A stretch of 64,000 nt of DNA. It comes from Verticillium longisporum. Taxonomy: Eukaryota; Ascomycota; Sordariomycetes; Glomerellales; Plectosphaerellaceae. The notes under the pieces are model-generated. The model had not been told where the DNA came from and ran no database searches. It worked only from the letters and a program-made list of their open reading frames with translations. Below are positions 34,778-46,889 of this stretch, in pieces. The position numbers and the translations under genes were made by a program. Where the stretch lies: NCBI GenBank assembly GCA_019188255.1, contig JAETXT010000006.1:2852001-2916000 (forward strand). Direction: 5' to 3'. Position 1 is the first letter of the stretch; each line of letters starts with the position of its first letter.

Positions 34778-36241
34778 ATGAAGATCAAAGCTCTTAGTCG
34801 GTCGGTGTCCGAGTACAACCCGCCTGGAACAGAGGTCGTCAAGCAACCGCGTAACCTCGATCCTGGCGCCCATCCCTTCGAGCGTGCGAGAGAGTCAGTG
34901 ACCCGAGGTGTGGCTAGTCCGACAATGTTCAAAGCTAACGGCGACCACCAGATATACGAAAGCTCTCAATGCAGTCAAACTCGAGCGCATGCACGCGGCG
35001 CCCTTCGTGGCCGAGCTCGGCCAGGGCCACGTCGACGGCGTCTATACAATGGCTAAGGACCCCAACAGTCTGCAACGGTTTGCGTCGGCGAGTGGCGACG
35101 GAGCTGTCAAGGTCTTTGACATGACGAGCCGGGACGAGGTCTGGCAGACGAAGAGCGCACACGAGAACATTGTCAGGAGCGTCTGCTGGACCAAGGATCA
35201 GCGCCTGCTGAGTGCGGCATCCGATAAGACCATCAAGCTTTGGGATCCCTACAACACGCCGAGCGAGTCTGCGCCCATCTCGTCGTGGCTCGGCAACAGC
35301 GGCTTTACGGGCTTGTCGATGCACCGGTCGCGCAACGTCTTTGCCGCTTCTTCGTCGTCGAGCTCGGTGGCCATCTATGACCTGGAACGCCACAATGCCG
35401 CGCCAGACGTGCTGGGCTGGCCCAACTCTGTGGACACGATCAATGCCGTGGCATTCAACCAGGTGGAGACGTCGGTGCTTGCGGCGTGCGGCCTCGACCG
35501 ATCGATCGTCCTGTTCGACCTCAGGACCTCCATGCCTCTGACGAGGACAACGCTCAACTTTGCCTGTAACGCCATTTCGTGGAACCCCATGGAGGCCTTC
35601 AACTTTGCTGTGGGCAGCGAAGATCACAACATTTACGTGAGTCACCTGCTCGAACACTGGTGCCTAGTTCGACAGACTGCTAACAGGAGGGCCAGATTTT
35701 CGACATGCGCAAGTTCGACAGGGCGCTCAATGTACTCAAGGACCACGTTGCCTCGGTCATGTCCGTCGAGTTCAGTCCCACGGGCCAGGAGCTCGTCTCG
35801 GGCTCGTACGATCGCACGATTCGCCTTTGGAACCGCGACCAAGGCCACTCGCGCGACATCTACCACACGAAGCGCATGCAGCGCGTGTTCAGCACCATGT
35901 TCACGCCCGATTCCAAGTACGTCCTCTCGGGCTCCGACGACGGCAACGTGCGTCTCTGGCGAACCAACGCTTCGGAGCGGTCGGGCGTCAAGTCGGCGCG
36001 CCACCGACAGGCCCTCGAGTACAATAATGCCCTCATCGAGCGCTTCAGCCACATGCCCGAGGTGCGCCGCATCAAGCGTCACAGGCACATCCCGACGGTC
36101 GTCAAAAAGGCGGGCGAGATCAAGGCGCAGGAGCTCAAGTCGATCAAGAGGAGGGAAGAGAACGAGAGGCGGCACACGAAGAAACAGTTCCAGAAGAGGC
36201 GCAGCGAGCGCGAGAAGATGGTGCTGGCGCGGGAGAAGTAG
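34778..36241 (+). CDS. sof1: U3 processome WD40 protein Sof1 (DCAF13)
   Basis: Exons 34778-34893, 34952-35636 and 35696-36241, giving 448 aa. Both introns (58 and 59 nt) carry CTAAC branch points. The start MKIKALSR is followed by the diagnostic HPFERAREYTKALNAVKLERM. About seven WD40 repeats follow, for example SASGDGAVKVFD, SAASDKTIKLWDP, VSGSYDRTIRLWN and SGSDDGNVRLWRT. The Sof1 C-terminal domain reads ARHRQALEYNNALIERFSHM and ends in a Lys/Arg-rich helix. It acts in the nucleolus in 18S pre-rRNA processing and 40S assembly. The protein looks complete, with no frame problem. Confidence 0.95.
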
Positions 36242-36895
36242 GGTATGCGGCGGGCGGCGGCCACGTGCTCCTTGGATTGTCTTGGGTTTCGCAGGCGTTT
36301 TGGCATGGCATTGCTGGGCGTTTTACATACCTTGTGCACATGGGGCGTTTTCGAGATGGCTAAATTGTATGTAGTTTTCTTCCAAATCGTGGTGCCCGAT
36401 CAGGTGTGAACCTGCAGAGAGTATCAATGAGAGTACAAACATGGTGTTCCCGTGATCATTTCGGGTTCATGGGCAAGTCGTCAAGGTGCCTCGAATTATG
36501 ACCGAACCCCGTCAGCAAAGATATGCGACGAGCATTGCAGCAAAACAAGATGTCCTCGACCAATCGATCGAGTTGCTATAGTGTGAAGGATTGAGCTGAA
36601 GAGGGGGGTTGACGTGGCGCAGGGGCTGACAGTCGTAGGAGTGACACTCATTGCCATTGCTCTGCTACAGCCTTGCCTGACGATCTGTTTCTCAACATCA
36701 CAACAAGTCAGAAATCTTAAAACTGATGTTTATCCTGCTGGTTTGGCACCCGAATAATCTTGCCCTGCGGGTCATCTCTCTCGCCCATCTTGGCGTCGCC
36801 GTCGACAGTGAGGGGTAGGCCAAGTGGTGAGAACTCCTGGCGTCATCAAAGACTCGTTCACTAATATACGATGGGACAGCTTTGAGCAGCAAAAA
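36242..36895. other. Intergenic
   Basis: 3' end of SOF1 and promoter of the HET gene. Nothing else recognised. Confidence 0.6.
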
Positions 36896-39162
36896 ATGGC
36901 GTATCACACCCGCCCGGGAAAGGGCTCTGGTCCTGTGTTTCTCCGTCCGTCGCCAGAGCCAAGCGGTAGTTCGTCGAACTCTGTCTGCCCCGTGTGCAAG
37001 AACTGGTCTCTTGAGCGATGGACGACGCCGTCACATGGCCGACGGGAGAGCCCCGGTGCTCCGATGAGAGTCGACTTCTTTCAGGTTGCCGAGTCGGCCT
37101 ACGAGGAGCAGTGCCGGTTCTGCTACGTCATATACTATTCGCTGCTGGCCATGGGTTGCGATGTGCAAATTAGTGGCTACTCGGTCCTGTCTCTCCATGC
37201 AAAGCCGAAGGCCCCCTTCTACGTTCTCTGGGATGATGCTCGTGTCGGCCGCAGCGTCGTCGAAGTGTTCCGTGAAAAGGACTCGAAATGTCTGTTGAAC
37301 ATGCTCGGGTCAGCAACGCCCCTACGCGAGGATCTTCGCGATCCAAGACTCTACGACGAGATACGACAGCTTCTCAACGAGTGCGAGAAGAAGCACCCTG
37401 CGTGTTCACAGGTCACTGGTGAGCTGCCGCGGCGGCTGCTGCACATCGGGTCCGCAGCCCGTCCCGATGTTCGCGTGACAGCCAGCTTCCCAGAAGATGC
37501 GCGATACATTGCTCTGAGCCACTGCTGGGGTCCCGATGCGCCTTTCACGACCACATGGGCAACCCTCACGCAGCGCGAAGAAGGTATCGAGTGGAATGAC
37601 CTACCTCGAACGTTTCAGGACGCCATCACCGTCGCCCGACACCCCGACGTCGAGTACATGTGGATCGACTCTCTTTGCATAATACAAGATGACGAGTAAG
37701 CGAACAACCCCCCTCGCAGGGCGGTCGAACGTCATGGCAAGCCCCCCTTTGCTGACTCGCCTCTTCCCACGACAGAGACGACTGGGCCGTCGAGTCGCTG
37801 AAGATGGGCTTCATCTACGAGCGAGCCTACCTGACAGTAGCCGCAGCAACGGCAGCCAGCGACCGACAAGGGTTCCTCGACGGCTCGCCCGGGCGCGAGC
37901 ACTTTGCCGCGCGCACGATAGACATGGACCCCTTCGGCGGGCCGTCGGGCGTGCAAGCGCGGCGCGTCTTCGACGTGCGCGCCACGACGCTCCGGGACCC
38001 CCTGCACACGCGCGCGTGGACGTTCCAGGAGCGCATCATGCCGCGGCGCATCCTGACCTTCTCGTCGGCCGTCTTCTTCGAGTGCCACACGGACGCGCGC
38101 TGCGAGACGGGCAGCGGCATCCACGCCGACCCGTTCTACCGCGCCAACGTCGGCGTCGCGGGCGACAACTTCTTCCGCGACAGGGAGCGCCGCTTCCTCG
38201 ACCTGCTGCGCCGCGAGGCCGACCCCCGCAGCCTCTACGACCTGTGGTGCGTCGGCATCATCGAGCAGGTGTCCCGGCGCCGGCTGACGCACGCGCGCGA
38301 CGTGCTGCCGGCCATCTCGGCCCTGGCGCGGCGCTTCCACGCCGCGAGGCCCGGCGACACGTATCTCGCCGGCATGTGGCGCCTGGACCTCGCCGGCGGC
38401 CTCACGTGGGCTGCCGACCTGAACAAGCACGGCTCGCTCACACAAAGCTCGATCAGGAAGGGGCCTCGCGATGAAGAGGAGGAGGAGGAGGAGGAGGAGG
38501 AGGGCTCGCGCTGCCGCACGACGCGCGTCTACCGCGCGCCATCGTGGAGCTGGGCCTCCATAGACGGGCCGACGTGCCTCGACGGCCTGGGCGACGTCGT
38601 GGGCAAGAGCGCCGAGAGCGACTGGAAGTTCCGGGTCCTCGACGCCCACACGGACGTCAGCTCGGCGAACCCCTACGGCGAGGTGACGGGCGGGTGGCTG
38701 CGCATCCGGGGACGGCTCGCGACGGCCGTCCTGACCATCTACTCGAACAGCTGGGTCGATCCGAAGGACGGGAGACCCAGGCCTCCCTCGAGGCCTGCCA
38801 TGGGTCTGAAGCTGCTGAACTTCTTTGGAGACGTCGTGCCGGCCCCGAGCCACCGCGGTATCGGCATCGACACGCCGCTCGAGCCCCGCCTTGTGCTGAA
38901 CGGCTCCGTCACCACGGGCGCGCGTGTGGCCGGAGGCGGCGACTGGCTGGAACGGAAAGCCGACAGGGACCTCACCGTGCGTATTATGATGGTGGCAAGG
39001 CTGCTCAACGGCGGGGGGCCGTTTTGTCTGATTCTGGGCAACAATGGTCTCTATGGAGACGATGCGACGTGCTTTGAACGGCTTGGTGTTGTGAATTTAC
39101 ACGATGACAGCCTTGATAGCCGAGAGGATGTGTGGCAGGAAGAGGAGTTTATGATTATATGA
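36896..39162 (+). CDS. HET-domain (heterokaryon incompatibility) protein
   Basis: Exons 36896-37695 and 37776-39162 (80-nt intron), giving 728 aa. N-terminal CPVC (31-34) and CRFC (73-76) pairs could bind zinc. The HET domain starts at about residue 202 with ARYIALSHCWG, continues with LPRTFQDAITVAR and YMWIDSLCIIQDDEDDW across the splice, and ends with TRAWTFQERIMPRRILTF. LLNECEKKHPAC before the domain is a common prelude in this family. A run of about ten Glu (from about 38475) lies in the C-terminal part, followed by the family motif PSWSWASIDG. HET domains trigger cell death after non-self recognition; no partner domain (NACHT, ankyrin, WD40) is attached. Most HET genes in ascomycete genomes have no tested role. 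Confidence 0.92.
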
Positions 39163-39662
39163 TAAGCAAATGAATGGAGGTGTCATGGTTCAAGAGAAAA
39201 ACTCCGTCGTTTGCGAGAGCAATCTGCTTCACACCCCATCTGTGTCTAAGAAATAAACTTAGGAGAGCAGCACGTCAGGTAAATAGCAATCCTCGTCATG
39301 ACACCAAACACACAGGCAGCTTCATCCAGATAAAACATGTCTAGCACCCCAAAGTGTAAAGGTGAATGCAACGGCTATGTATGACCCCAACCGGCAATGC
39401 TCGCGAATGCCTGGCTATCGACTATGTGTGAGAACTAATTGTAGACAACTGACAGAACGTGTGTGGAAGCAGGTATGGTGCCCCCGCGCCTGAGGAAGAA
39501 GTAGAGAGAAGAAGTAGAGAGAGAGAGAAACACGAAAACGACCAAAAAGAACACCCTACTAGGCATCATTCCCAATGCATACTCTCGTACAACGTCCCGA
39601 AAGCCGTGGAAAGAGGGAAAGGGCGGGCGCCTGTCTTTTGCATACGCCGCTCATTCGTCCTC
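39163..39662. other. Convergent intergenic spacer
   Basis: Between HET and BUD6 3' ends. A purine-rich GAAGTAGAGAGA repeat lies at about 39496-39531. Confidence 0.6.
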
Positions 39663-42600
39663 TTATGATACATTTCCGTTAACGACCGGGGCCGGTCCCT
39701 CGGCCGGCGGCGGTGAAGGCGGTGTGTCGACGGCCGCCTCGTCGCCATTGACATCTTCCAGCAGCTGCTCGTCCCCAGCCTCTTCGACGCCTTCTTCTCC
39801 TTCAAACTCTTCGTCCTCGTCAAACTCCTCGTCGCCAAAGTCGTCCATGATGAGGCCGTTCTGCCGCTCCCAGACCTCCCGTCGGATGCGTTCATCCTTG
39901 GCCGTGCGCGCGCGCTCGACTTCCTCGAACCCGCCCGACTTTTTGAGCCTGCCCTCCTCGACAAAGTTGGTCAGCTCCTGCTGCAGCTTGTTCGTGTTGC
40001 GCGTGGCGAGCTCGCGCTGGCGCAGCTTCTCGGCACGCTCAATGGCCTCGAGGCGGTCCTCGTGGTTGGGCATGAGGGCGCGGACCTCGCCGAGGACGCC
40101 CTCCTTGGCGGCGTTCTGGTCGAGCGAGTTGCCGAGGCTGTTGAGGCCCTTGGAGAAGTTGCGGGCGTTGCCGGCCGACGCGCCGGTGCCGTTGTCCTTG
40201 AGCTGCTCCTTGGTGGCGGCCTCGACGAGGGCGAACGTTTCCGAGGCCTTCTCGATATCGTCCTGCAGATCGACCATGAGATCCTCCATAAGGCGCAGCT
40301 CGTCGCGGCCCTTGCAGACGTCCTCGAGCTCCTTCTCCCAAATCTTGGTCCAGATGGGTTTCTCCTGCTTCATGTAATCCTCCACCTTCTTAAGCTCCAT
40401 CGTCAGGCGCGTGATGTCCTTGGCCACACCCTCCAGCTGCCTGGGCAGGGGGCGCACGCCGCGGTGCACGACGTCCTTGCGGAGGTCCTCGACTGTGTCT
40501 TGCAAGTCGTCCACCTTGGTAACGAGCCTGTCCGAGTCCTGGTTGAGCTGCTCGCGGCCCTTGGAGACGTAGGTGTAGCCGCCGTCGCCGTTGATATGGG
40601 GCACGGACGCGTTGATCGTTGCCGCCTTGACATTGCTCGCCTTGGAGCGAATGGCGGTCATGGAGCCCTGAATCTCCGACTGGAAGTTCGAGTACGTCTG
40701 ACGCATGACGGCAAGGTCACGGCGCAAAATTTGGAGCTCGGTCAGGTGGCCCGGACTCAGCTTGCGACCTGAGGCAACGGCCGTGGCCTTGGAGCCCTCG
40801 CCCGTCTGTACAATCGTGGGAGGCGCGGCGGCCAGCCTGGCCAGTTCGGTGGCCGTCTCCTGTTGACGCTCGGAGACTAATTGCAGCGCAATGCTCTGGT
40901 CACTCATGCCTTGCTTGACGTCCTGGATGATCTGTTTCAGTGACCCAATGCCTTCGTCAACATGGCGCTTTACTTCGTCCAAGGCTTCAATGTTCAACAC
41001 CAAGACTGTTCGGTCCTTGATATCTGACAGATCCTCCAGCTCGTGGCGCACACCGGAAACAGGGTCTTGGATATAGATATCGGGTAGATCTGCTCCATTC
41101 GAATGTGTGTTCCAGGAAAACTTCTCAATGAATGCCAGCTGCAGACGCCCAATCGAGAGATCACTATAGCCCTCGGGCAGGACGAACTTCTTGACCTTCG
41201 ACTTGTACTGGAGGAAGAGGGTCAGGTCCTTGGTCAGGGGGGCGAGGCCTCCTGGAGGAAATTCTCGGCCCGTTTCTTCTCGGGCGTCTTGACTTCCTGG
41301 GGCAGGGGCGGCTGCTCCTTGTCAAGTACCGACGTGTGCACCGGCTCAGTCTTCTCCTTTTCAGGCGAGTACGGGGGTAGGTCCGGCAGATCGCTCGCCA
41401 ATGGTCCGTTGAGTGTTGCGCTTGGCTTGGGGTACTTGTCTTCCGGGGTCTTTGCTATCGGACTGTCGACGAAACCTGACCTGGGCGGGAGATTTGATGT
41501 GGAAATCTCCTCGGCGATGCGGCTAGGCGCTCTGACAGGCGAGGGTTCGTACCCTGCGCCGCGTGCGGACTGGTTCGAGGTGCTCCGGCTGTGACGCACG
41601 GATTCACGGACTTGAACGGCGCGCAACGACTCCCGGACCTCGCCTCTGCCACGATTCGGTATTGGCGTGTTCTGCGAGGGGAGCATAGGCACGCCGGTCA
41701 TGGGTCCTCCGAGGTGTTTGGAGATCTGGTACTGCGAGTATCTCCGCGACGCCCTCCTCTCGAGGTCACCACCCTTTTGCAGAGCTGCCAGCGCGCTGTT
41801 GGCCTGCTTTGGAGGCGGCGGCGGCGGCGGGAAAGCATCAAGATTGAGATCCGCGTTGGGTGGGCCAGCGGGCATGGCCGTCTCGTCGCCGGGGTACGGT
41901 GGCATGACTGGCATATTCTGCATCGTGTTGCTCGACATGGAAGACTGGTCCGAGACGAGTGAGGTCCTGGACTGGTCGCGCGGCGGGAAACGACGGCTCG
42001 GCGACGCATTTGGGTTTTGGTTGGGATTTGAAGGCTGGCCCGACGTATCCTTCGACTGCAAATCCGGCCGATAGCCATTTTGTATGCCCTCCTCCAGCAG
42101 GTTGGTCAGGCCAGTATTGCCGCTGGCGACGGTGCTCGTGCTGACGGTGCGTTCGGGGGCAGAACCTGATGCGCCGGCTTCCCTGTCCCGCGCCTGTTTT
42201 TGCCTGAGTTTCTGCTGTTTCCTCTTGAGGCCGTGTAACAAGTTGATAATAATGTCTCGTATCCTTGGCAGGTATTTCTCGAGGCTTTCTGTGCTCGCTT
42301 CCTGGCTCAGAGTCGACTCGAGTATGTTTCGAAGAAGTTCTGGAACATTGCCTAGGTCGGACGTGTCGACGTTGATAGCGCTGAACGCGCGACAGGCCAT
42401 GTTGAACTCGTATCCCACCCCAACCATATTCATGGGACATTTGGCCGGCGGACGCCTGGCCTCGAGACCATTGTGTCAGGGTTTCGAGCAGCTGTTTGGT
42501 CGCGACAAGGAGATGGGTGACGCTCTTCTCGATTTGGGAGAGGGGCATGTTCGCAGACCCCGTCGAGTCCTACAAGAATACACGTCAGTACCACGGCACC

Positions 42601-42906
42601 AAGAAGCATGCCGCAGATCCCAGCAGGGGCGAGCACATGACGCGTAGAAAGAGGGCGGGCGGCTCAGAAGGCCGGTCAGACCCAGGGCGAAGCCAGAAAG
42701 AGACAGAACGAGGGCGGAAACCGGCGCACCTTTCCTCTGCGCGAGCTGCTAGACTGCGCAGACCGGCTCGAGGCGGTCGACGACCGCATCTGGGGGTTCA
42801 TGCCGACGCCGGGCGAGATGGGACGAACGGGGACATTCGGAGGAGGGCCAGGTTCGGTGGCGCCTGGGGAGCGGCGCTGCATGCGTGACGGGCCAGGTGC
42901 CTGCAT
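39663..42906 (-). CDS. bud6: Bud6/Aip3 polarisome actin regulator (two frameshifts as read)
   Basis: Exon 1 is 42906-42730 and the intron 42729-42570 (160 nt, branch CTGACG). Exon 2 runs from 42569 to 39663. MPLSQIEKSVTHLLVATKQLLETL is the conserved Bud6 N-terminus. VDTSDLGNVPELLRNILE, a Pro/Ser-rich middle (FPPPPPPP), then LTLFLQYKSKVKKFVLPEG, IYIQDPVSGVRHELEDL and long coiled coils define the AIP3 domain. Bud6 binds actin and formins at growing tips. Two one-base shifts break the frame. At 42418-42421 one C (plus strand) is in excess, between SHEYGW and VGYEFNMAC. At 41237-41242 one G is missing, between NFLQEASPP and LTKDLTLF. Both fall in G/C runs inside or beside conserved blocks, so I read this as one intact gene. 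The start at 42906 is uncertain. Confidence 0.85.
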
Positions 42907-43567
42907 CGTGGCGGTCGTGACCGGGTCGGTGATGCCTCTGGAGGGGTCGGGTCGGGTCGGGTCGGCGCGTCGTTTGCGAACGGGCGGCGAGGTGGCCACA
43001 ACGTGATGGCGATGCGGTGCCTTTTTGCTGGGTGGGCACAATGTTCGAATGTGTTGCGCGGCCGTAGGGATCGTTCCACCTCCTGTCTCTCTGCTACGAG
43101 ACGGCCTAGTACGTGTCCTTGCCCCTTTTTTTTCTTGTTGTATTACGAGCGCGGCGTGCGGCCAACAGATGCACCGAATAGTATATCGAGTGGAAACAAA
43201 TCGGGAGAGTAAACGATGGGGAGGGGGAACAGGGAGCCAGAGCGCTTGGTGGGCACCGGTGCCAGATCAGACGTCCATGAGGAGAGGCGTTGTGGGCGAC
43301 GTCGGGCGGCGCAACAAGTCTTGTCGAGGGCGGAGATGAGATGGTGATTTCGCTGTCAAGTGGACGAACGAAACGGGACGACGACAGGAACGGGTCAGGT
43401 GCGTTCGGGCCAGGATGGATGGAGGATGCAAAGAATCCGGGCTGAGATGCAGGTCGATAGGGGATCTCCAGGACTGAGGTCAGGCCGTGTGACGAGCCAG
43501 GAAGGGAGCCAGGTCGCAGGCTGGCGTGTCTCACGTCTCACGGGGTGTGGCTGACCTCTGGGGGGTT

Positions 43568-43664
43568 TCTAGGTAGGTACATACCTTACCTAGGCAGGTA
43601 CCTGCTGTAAGGTGCCCAGGGCAAGGTAAGGCGAGGTACCTACCTCCTAGGTAAATACCAGGTA
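43568..43664. repeat. AGGTAGGTACCT word cluster
   Basis: Interspersed direct and inverted copies of AGGTA, TACCT and CCTAGG, forming several short palindromes within about 100 bases. Similar clusters occur at about 6507-6563 and 52197-52411. Confidence 0.8.
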
Positions 43665-43682
43665 CACAGAGCTTCATGCCCT

Positions 43683-43721
43683 GTGCCAAAAGGCTGTGCC
43701 AAAAGACTGTGCCAAAGGCCA
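43683..43721 (+). repeat. Imperfect tandem repeat, unit ctgtgccaaaagg
   Basis: Three imperfect copies of a 13-base unit. Non-coding context. Confidence 0.8.
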
Positions 43722-43992
43722 GTGTACCCATGCGCACGTGCCCTGCATCGTCGCCAGCCGCGCCAGCCTGACTGGCCCGTACCTGCTTTCGACAGCTGTT
43801 GGGGAACCCCGCTGGAACCCCCAAGGCTCCCCCTAAGGTTCCCCCTAAGGAAGTGCCGGGACCCCCCGGACCTCCCCCTCCCACCCTCCTTGGCCTGGTG
43901 AAACACTTCAACAAACACTCGACGTCTGTGAGGCCGTGGAGGATAAAGCAAGCAATGAGGGGGTCATGATGTACAGTGGCATCCGATTTAAA

Positions 43993-45593
43993 CTAAAGTT
44001 CGACCTGGATATCCCAGCCGACGGCTCTCTCTCTTTCTTTCTCCACCCAGCACATCTGACGCCACCGTCCCAGATAGCGTCTACGACTTACATGCTGATC
44101 GTAGATCGAGAGACAATCACATTCCTCTCGAGCATGCCAGCAACTTTGGCCTGGTCTAGAAACGCATGCCCCAAAGCTTTCCGAACCTCTCCCAGGCTTC
44201 CCGAACCGCAGCCAAGCAATGCAGATGCACCAGAGCAAGCCTACCGCCATCTGGAGGCCAGGCTGTTCCAAAACAGGTAACCATGCAACCCCCAACGTCG
44301 CCAGCGGGTGCAGTACCGCCGGCGTCGAAAACTTGACATGCCTCGTCAGGACCCGCGCCATGATGCTCTGCGGTACACCCGGCGTGTGGAAGTAATCGTG
44401 CATCAGCTCGTCCGTCAGCCGCTGCACCTTTTCCATGCGCGGGAACATGTCCTTCTCAAAGGCGTCCACCTGCCGGTCGAGTGTCTCCTTCCCATCCTCC
44501 GTGTTCTGGGCGGCCGCGATGATGGACGCCGCCAGCCTCATGGCGTCCTCGAGGGCCACGTTGACGCCCTCCCCGGCAAAGGGCCCCATGAGATGCGCCG
44601 CATCGCCAATGACGGTGACTCCTCGGTGGTGTTCCCATCGGAAGCCGACGGGCAGCATGTACAGCGACCTCGTCTTGCAGGCCCCTTGTGGCTTGAGGAT
44701 GGCGTCGGTGATGGTGCTGTCCCAGTCGCGATACTCCTCCATCAAGGCCTCTTTGGCGGCTGCCAGGTCTGACGTGTCGTGCCCGCACTTCTCCGGCCTC
44801 ATCCAGTCCGCCCCATCTTTCAGGGAAGATACATAAACGTTGAGGCTGCCGTCGCCCATCTGCTGGATCGAGAGGCGCTTTCCATCCGCGTGACCGAAAA
44901 CACTGCCCCTGTTGACGAGCTGATAGAGCTCCGGCGCCGTCACGCTGGCATTCGAAATGCTGAGCTCGTAGAGCCCAATGCCGGTGTAGGTGGGATCAAC
45001 GTCGGGCCTGACGAATTTGCGGACTTTGCTCCAGGCGCCTTCGGCACCCACGACGAGGTCGAAGTCAGACGTCGTCAGCTTGTCAAAGACGAGCGTGTTG
45101 GGCGCCTCGACACGCCGAAGACGATGATCCCACTTGATCATGCCCTCGGGGAGGGATGCCGCAAGGATGCGCCGCAGCTGCGCGCGGTCGATTTCGGGCC
45201 GTTCCTGGACGTCGCTCCGCGCACTGGAGGCTCCCATGACGAAATGCTGGCGCGCGTGCCGGTCGACCCAGGCGATGTACTGCCCGTCATATCGCGCGTG
45301 TTCGAGGAACACGTCCCATGATCCGGCCTCTTACATGGCAAGGAGGCCGGTCGATGTGTGGAGGTCCAGTGTCCCGCCTTGGAATCGAAAATCGAGGGAC
45401 GCCTCGCTCTCAAACACGGTGACGCTCACATTAGCCCGATGGAGGAGTCTCGCGAGCATGCAGCCTGAGGACTGTTAGACGGGACAAGGCACAGAGGGGT
45501 GAGAGCAAAAAATGTACCAGCCGGGCCAGCACCGATGATGGCAATCTTAGGCCCCATGGCCGGAGGAACTGCTGTATCCTGGGAGGCGGTCAT
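43993..45593 (-). CDS. FAD-dependent monooxygenase, in-frame stop (possible pseudogene)
   Basis: Exon 1 is 45593-45518, the intron 45517-45465 (53 nt) and exon 2 45464-43993. IAIIGAGPAGCMLARLL is the FAD GxGxxG motif, split by the intron. VVGAEGAWSKVRKF is the DG motif and VTVIGDAAHLMGPFAGEGV is the GD motif. It resembles TetX-like/aromatic-ring monooxygenases. A TAA at 45331-45333 lies in frame between LLAM and EAGSWDVFLEHARYDG, where relatives have a Lys or Gln codon; the frame is the same on both sides. So it is either a real nonsense mutation or a base error, or GTAAGA there is used as a donor in a transcript I cannot see. After a hydrophobic segment near the end (LLWCICIAWLRF) a tail of about 65 residues looks unlike the family and may be read-through. 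Confidence 0.75.
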
Positions 45594-46406
45594 GTTGAAG
45601 GTGCTGATAGACGATGGGATACGATGAACATTGTAGCCGCGCCCTTTTTAGGGACGGTCAAACGTCGTATAAGTAGTTTCAGCTTGTACTCAGGGCCATT
45701 GTCTATGTATGTAGACAAACAGCCACATGGCGTGAGGCTGGCTTGCGGCAACAATGTATGAATGCCACGCGGCGTTGTTATAGCGTGAAGTCAGTTCGCT
45801 CAGCTAGGCTTGACGGACATGGTGTATTGGCTGCATCAGCGACAACCTCCCCAACGCAGGTGCGAGTGCGAGTGCGCCGCGCAAGACGTTGCCGAATTCG
45901 TCACGGCGCGGGCGAATCCATCCATGCTCAGCATGCTCAGGGTGAGCTCTAGACAAGTGTCGGCGCACTACATTGCATTGCCGCGAGGTCCACTGGGATG
46001 GGATGCCCCGTGTGTTGTCCGAGGTCTGTTGTCCAAGGTATGTTGTCCAAGGTGGGCAGGGCTGATGCTCGCCGTGCATCAGACACAAGACATCAACGGC
46101 CTCAGAAGCGACTGGCTATGCTGATCGAGCAGGTTGAACATGGGCAAGGCGTGTCGAGGCGGGGCTTTCCGGGTGGATGGAGGGAGGTCAGAGGAGGAGG
46201 AGGAGGAGGAGGATGACTGTTGGGTGAGTTGGGCCCACCTTGCATGTATCTTGTACCTTTCTTCGCCTCAGGCCGAAACACCAGAAGTGAGCTTCCGACG
46301 CAAATCCCGACCGAGAACCTTCAATTGGCATCACCACCATCGCACCCGTAACCACCCACCCCAATCTCTCCCATCACCAATCCTCGCTCCGTCACCAATC
46401 GCCAAC
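45594..46406. other. Divergent intergenic region
   Basis: Promoters of the monooxygenase and ATP synthase epsilon genes. A repeat of GTTGTCCAAGGT lies at about 46016-46051 and a GGA microsatellite at about 46190-46215. No gene seen. Confidence 0.6.
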
Positions 46407-46889
46407 ATGGTCTTCGCGTGGAAAGCCGCCGGCATCACGTGAGTGCAATTGCGATCCCCTTCTGCTGGCCGTCCGAATGTCCCGCATCGCCATGGGCAGG
46501 AAAACGAAATGAACTGGCCTCCGAGAACTGACCCGCCGCTTCCCGAACCATAGCTACAACCGCTTCCTGGCCGTGTCCGCACGTGCTGTGCGTCGCAGCC
46601 TCAAGGAGGACAAGAGGATCATCGCCGAGCGCCGCGGTGCCGTCGCCGAGATCAGGTTCGCCAAGTGGGAGGTAAGCCGACACTGAATGATCTGCCCCGA
46701 GCCAGAGCGCCCCCTGGGGACGAAGGGGGGGCGTGGCAAGAAGGGTGGAAAAGAAAGAACATGGGCGTGAAAACGGAACGCTGACCCAAACACCGCGACG
46801 AACAGAACGGCAAGATGGGCGAGCCCAAGGACCTCGTCAAGGCCAACGCCGCCCAGGCTGTCGAGAATGCCGCCGCCGGCTCCTCGTAA
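46407..46889 (+). CDS. atp15: Mitochondrial F1-ATPase subunit epsilon
   Basis: Three exons (46407-46438, 46554-46671, 46806-46889) encode 77 aa, usual for this subunit. AWKAAGITYNRFLAVSARAV and RRSLKEDKRIIAERR are diagnostic, and FAKWENGK is conserved. The protein sits in the central stalk of the mitochondrial ATP synthase (fungal epsilon, not bacterial epsilon). Introns of 115 and 134 nt are long relative to the exons, and the first exon codes only ten full residues, so the gene is easily missed. The frame closes exactly. Confidence 0.93.

Larger units (their letters stand above)
42907..43992. other. Intergenic, repeat-rich
   Basis: Promoter side of BUD6 and 3' side of the monooxygenase. 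It holds GGGTC repeats at the BUD6 end (about 42943-42963, overlapping the leader), an AGGTACCT-word cluster, a TGTGCCAAAAG repeat and CCCCCTAAGGTT repeats. No gene seen. Confidence 0.65.
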
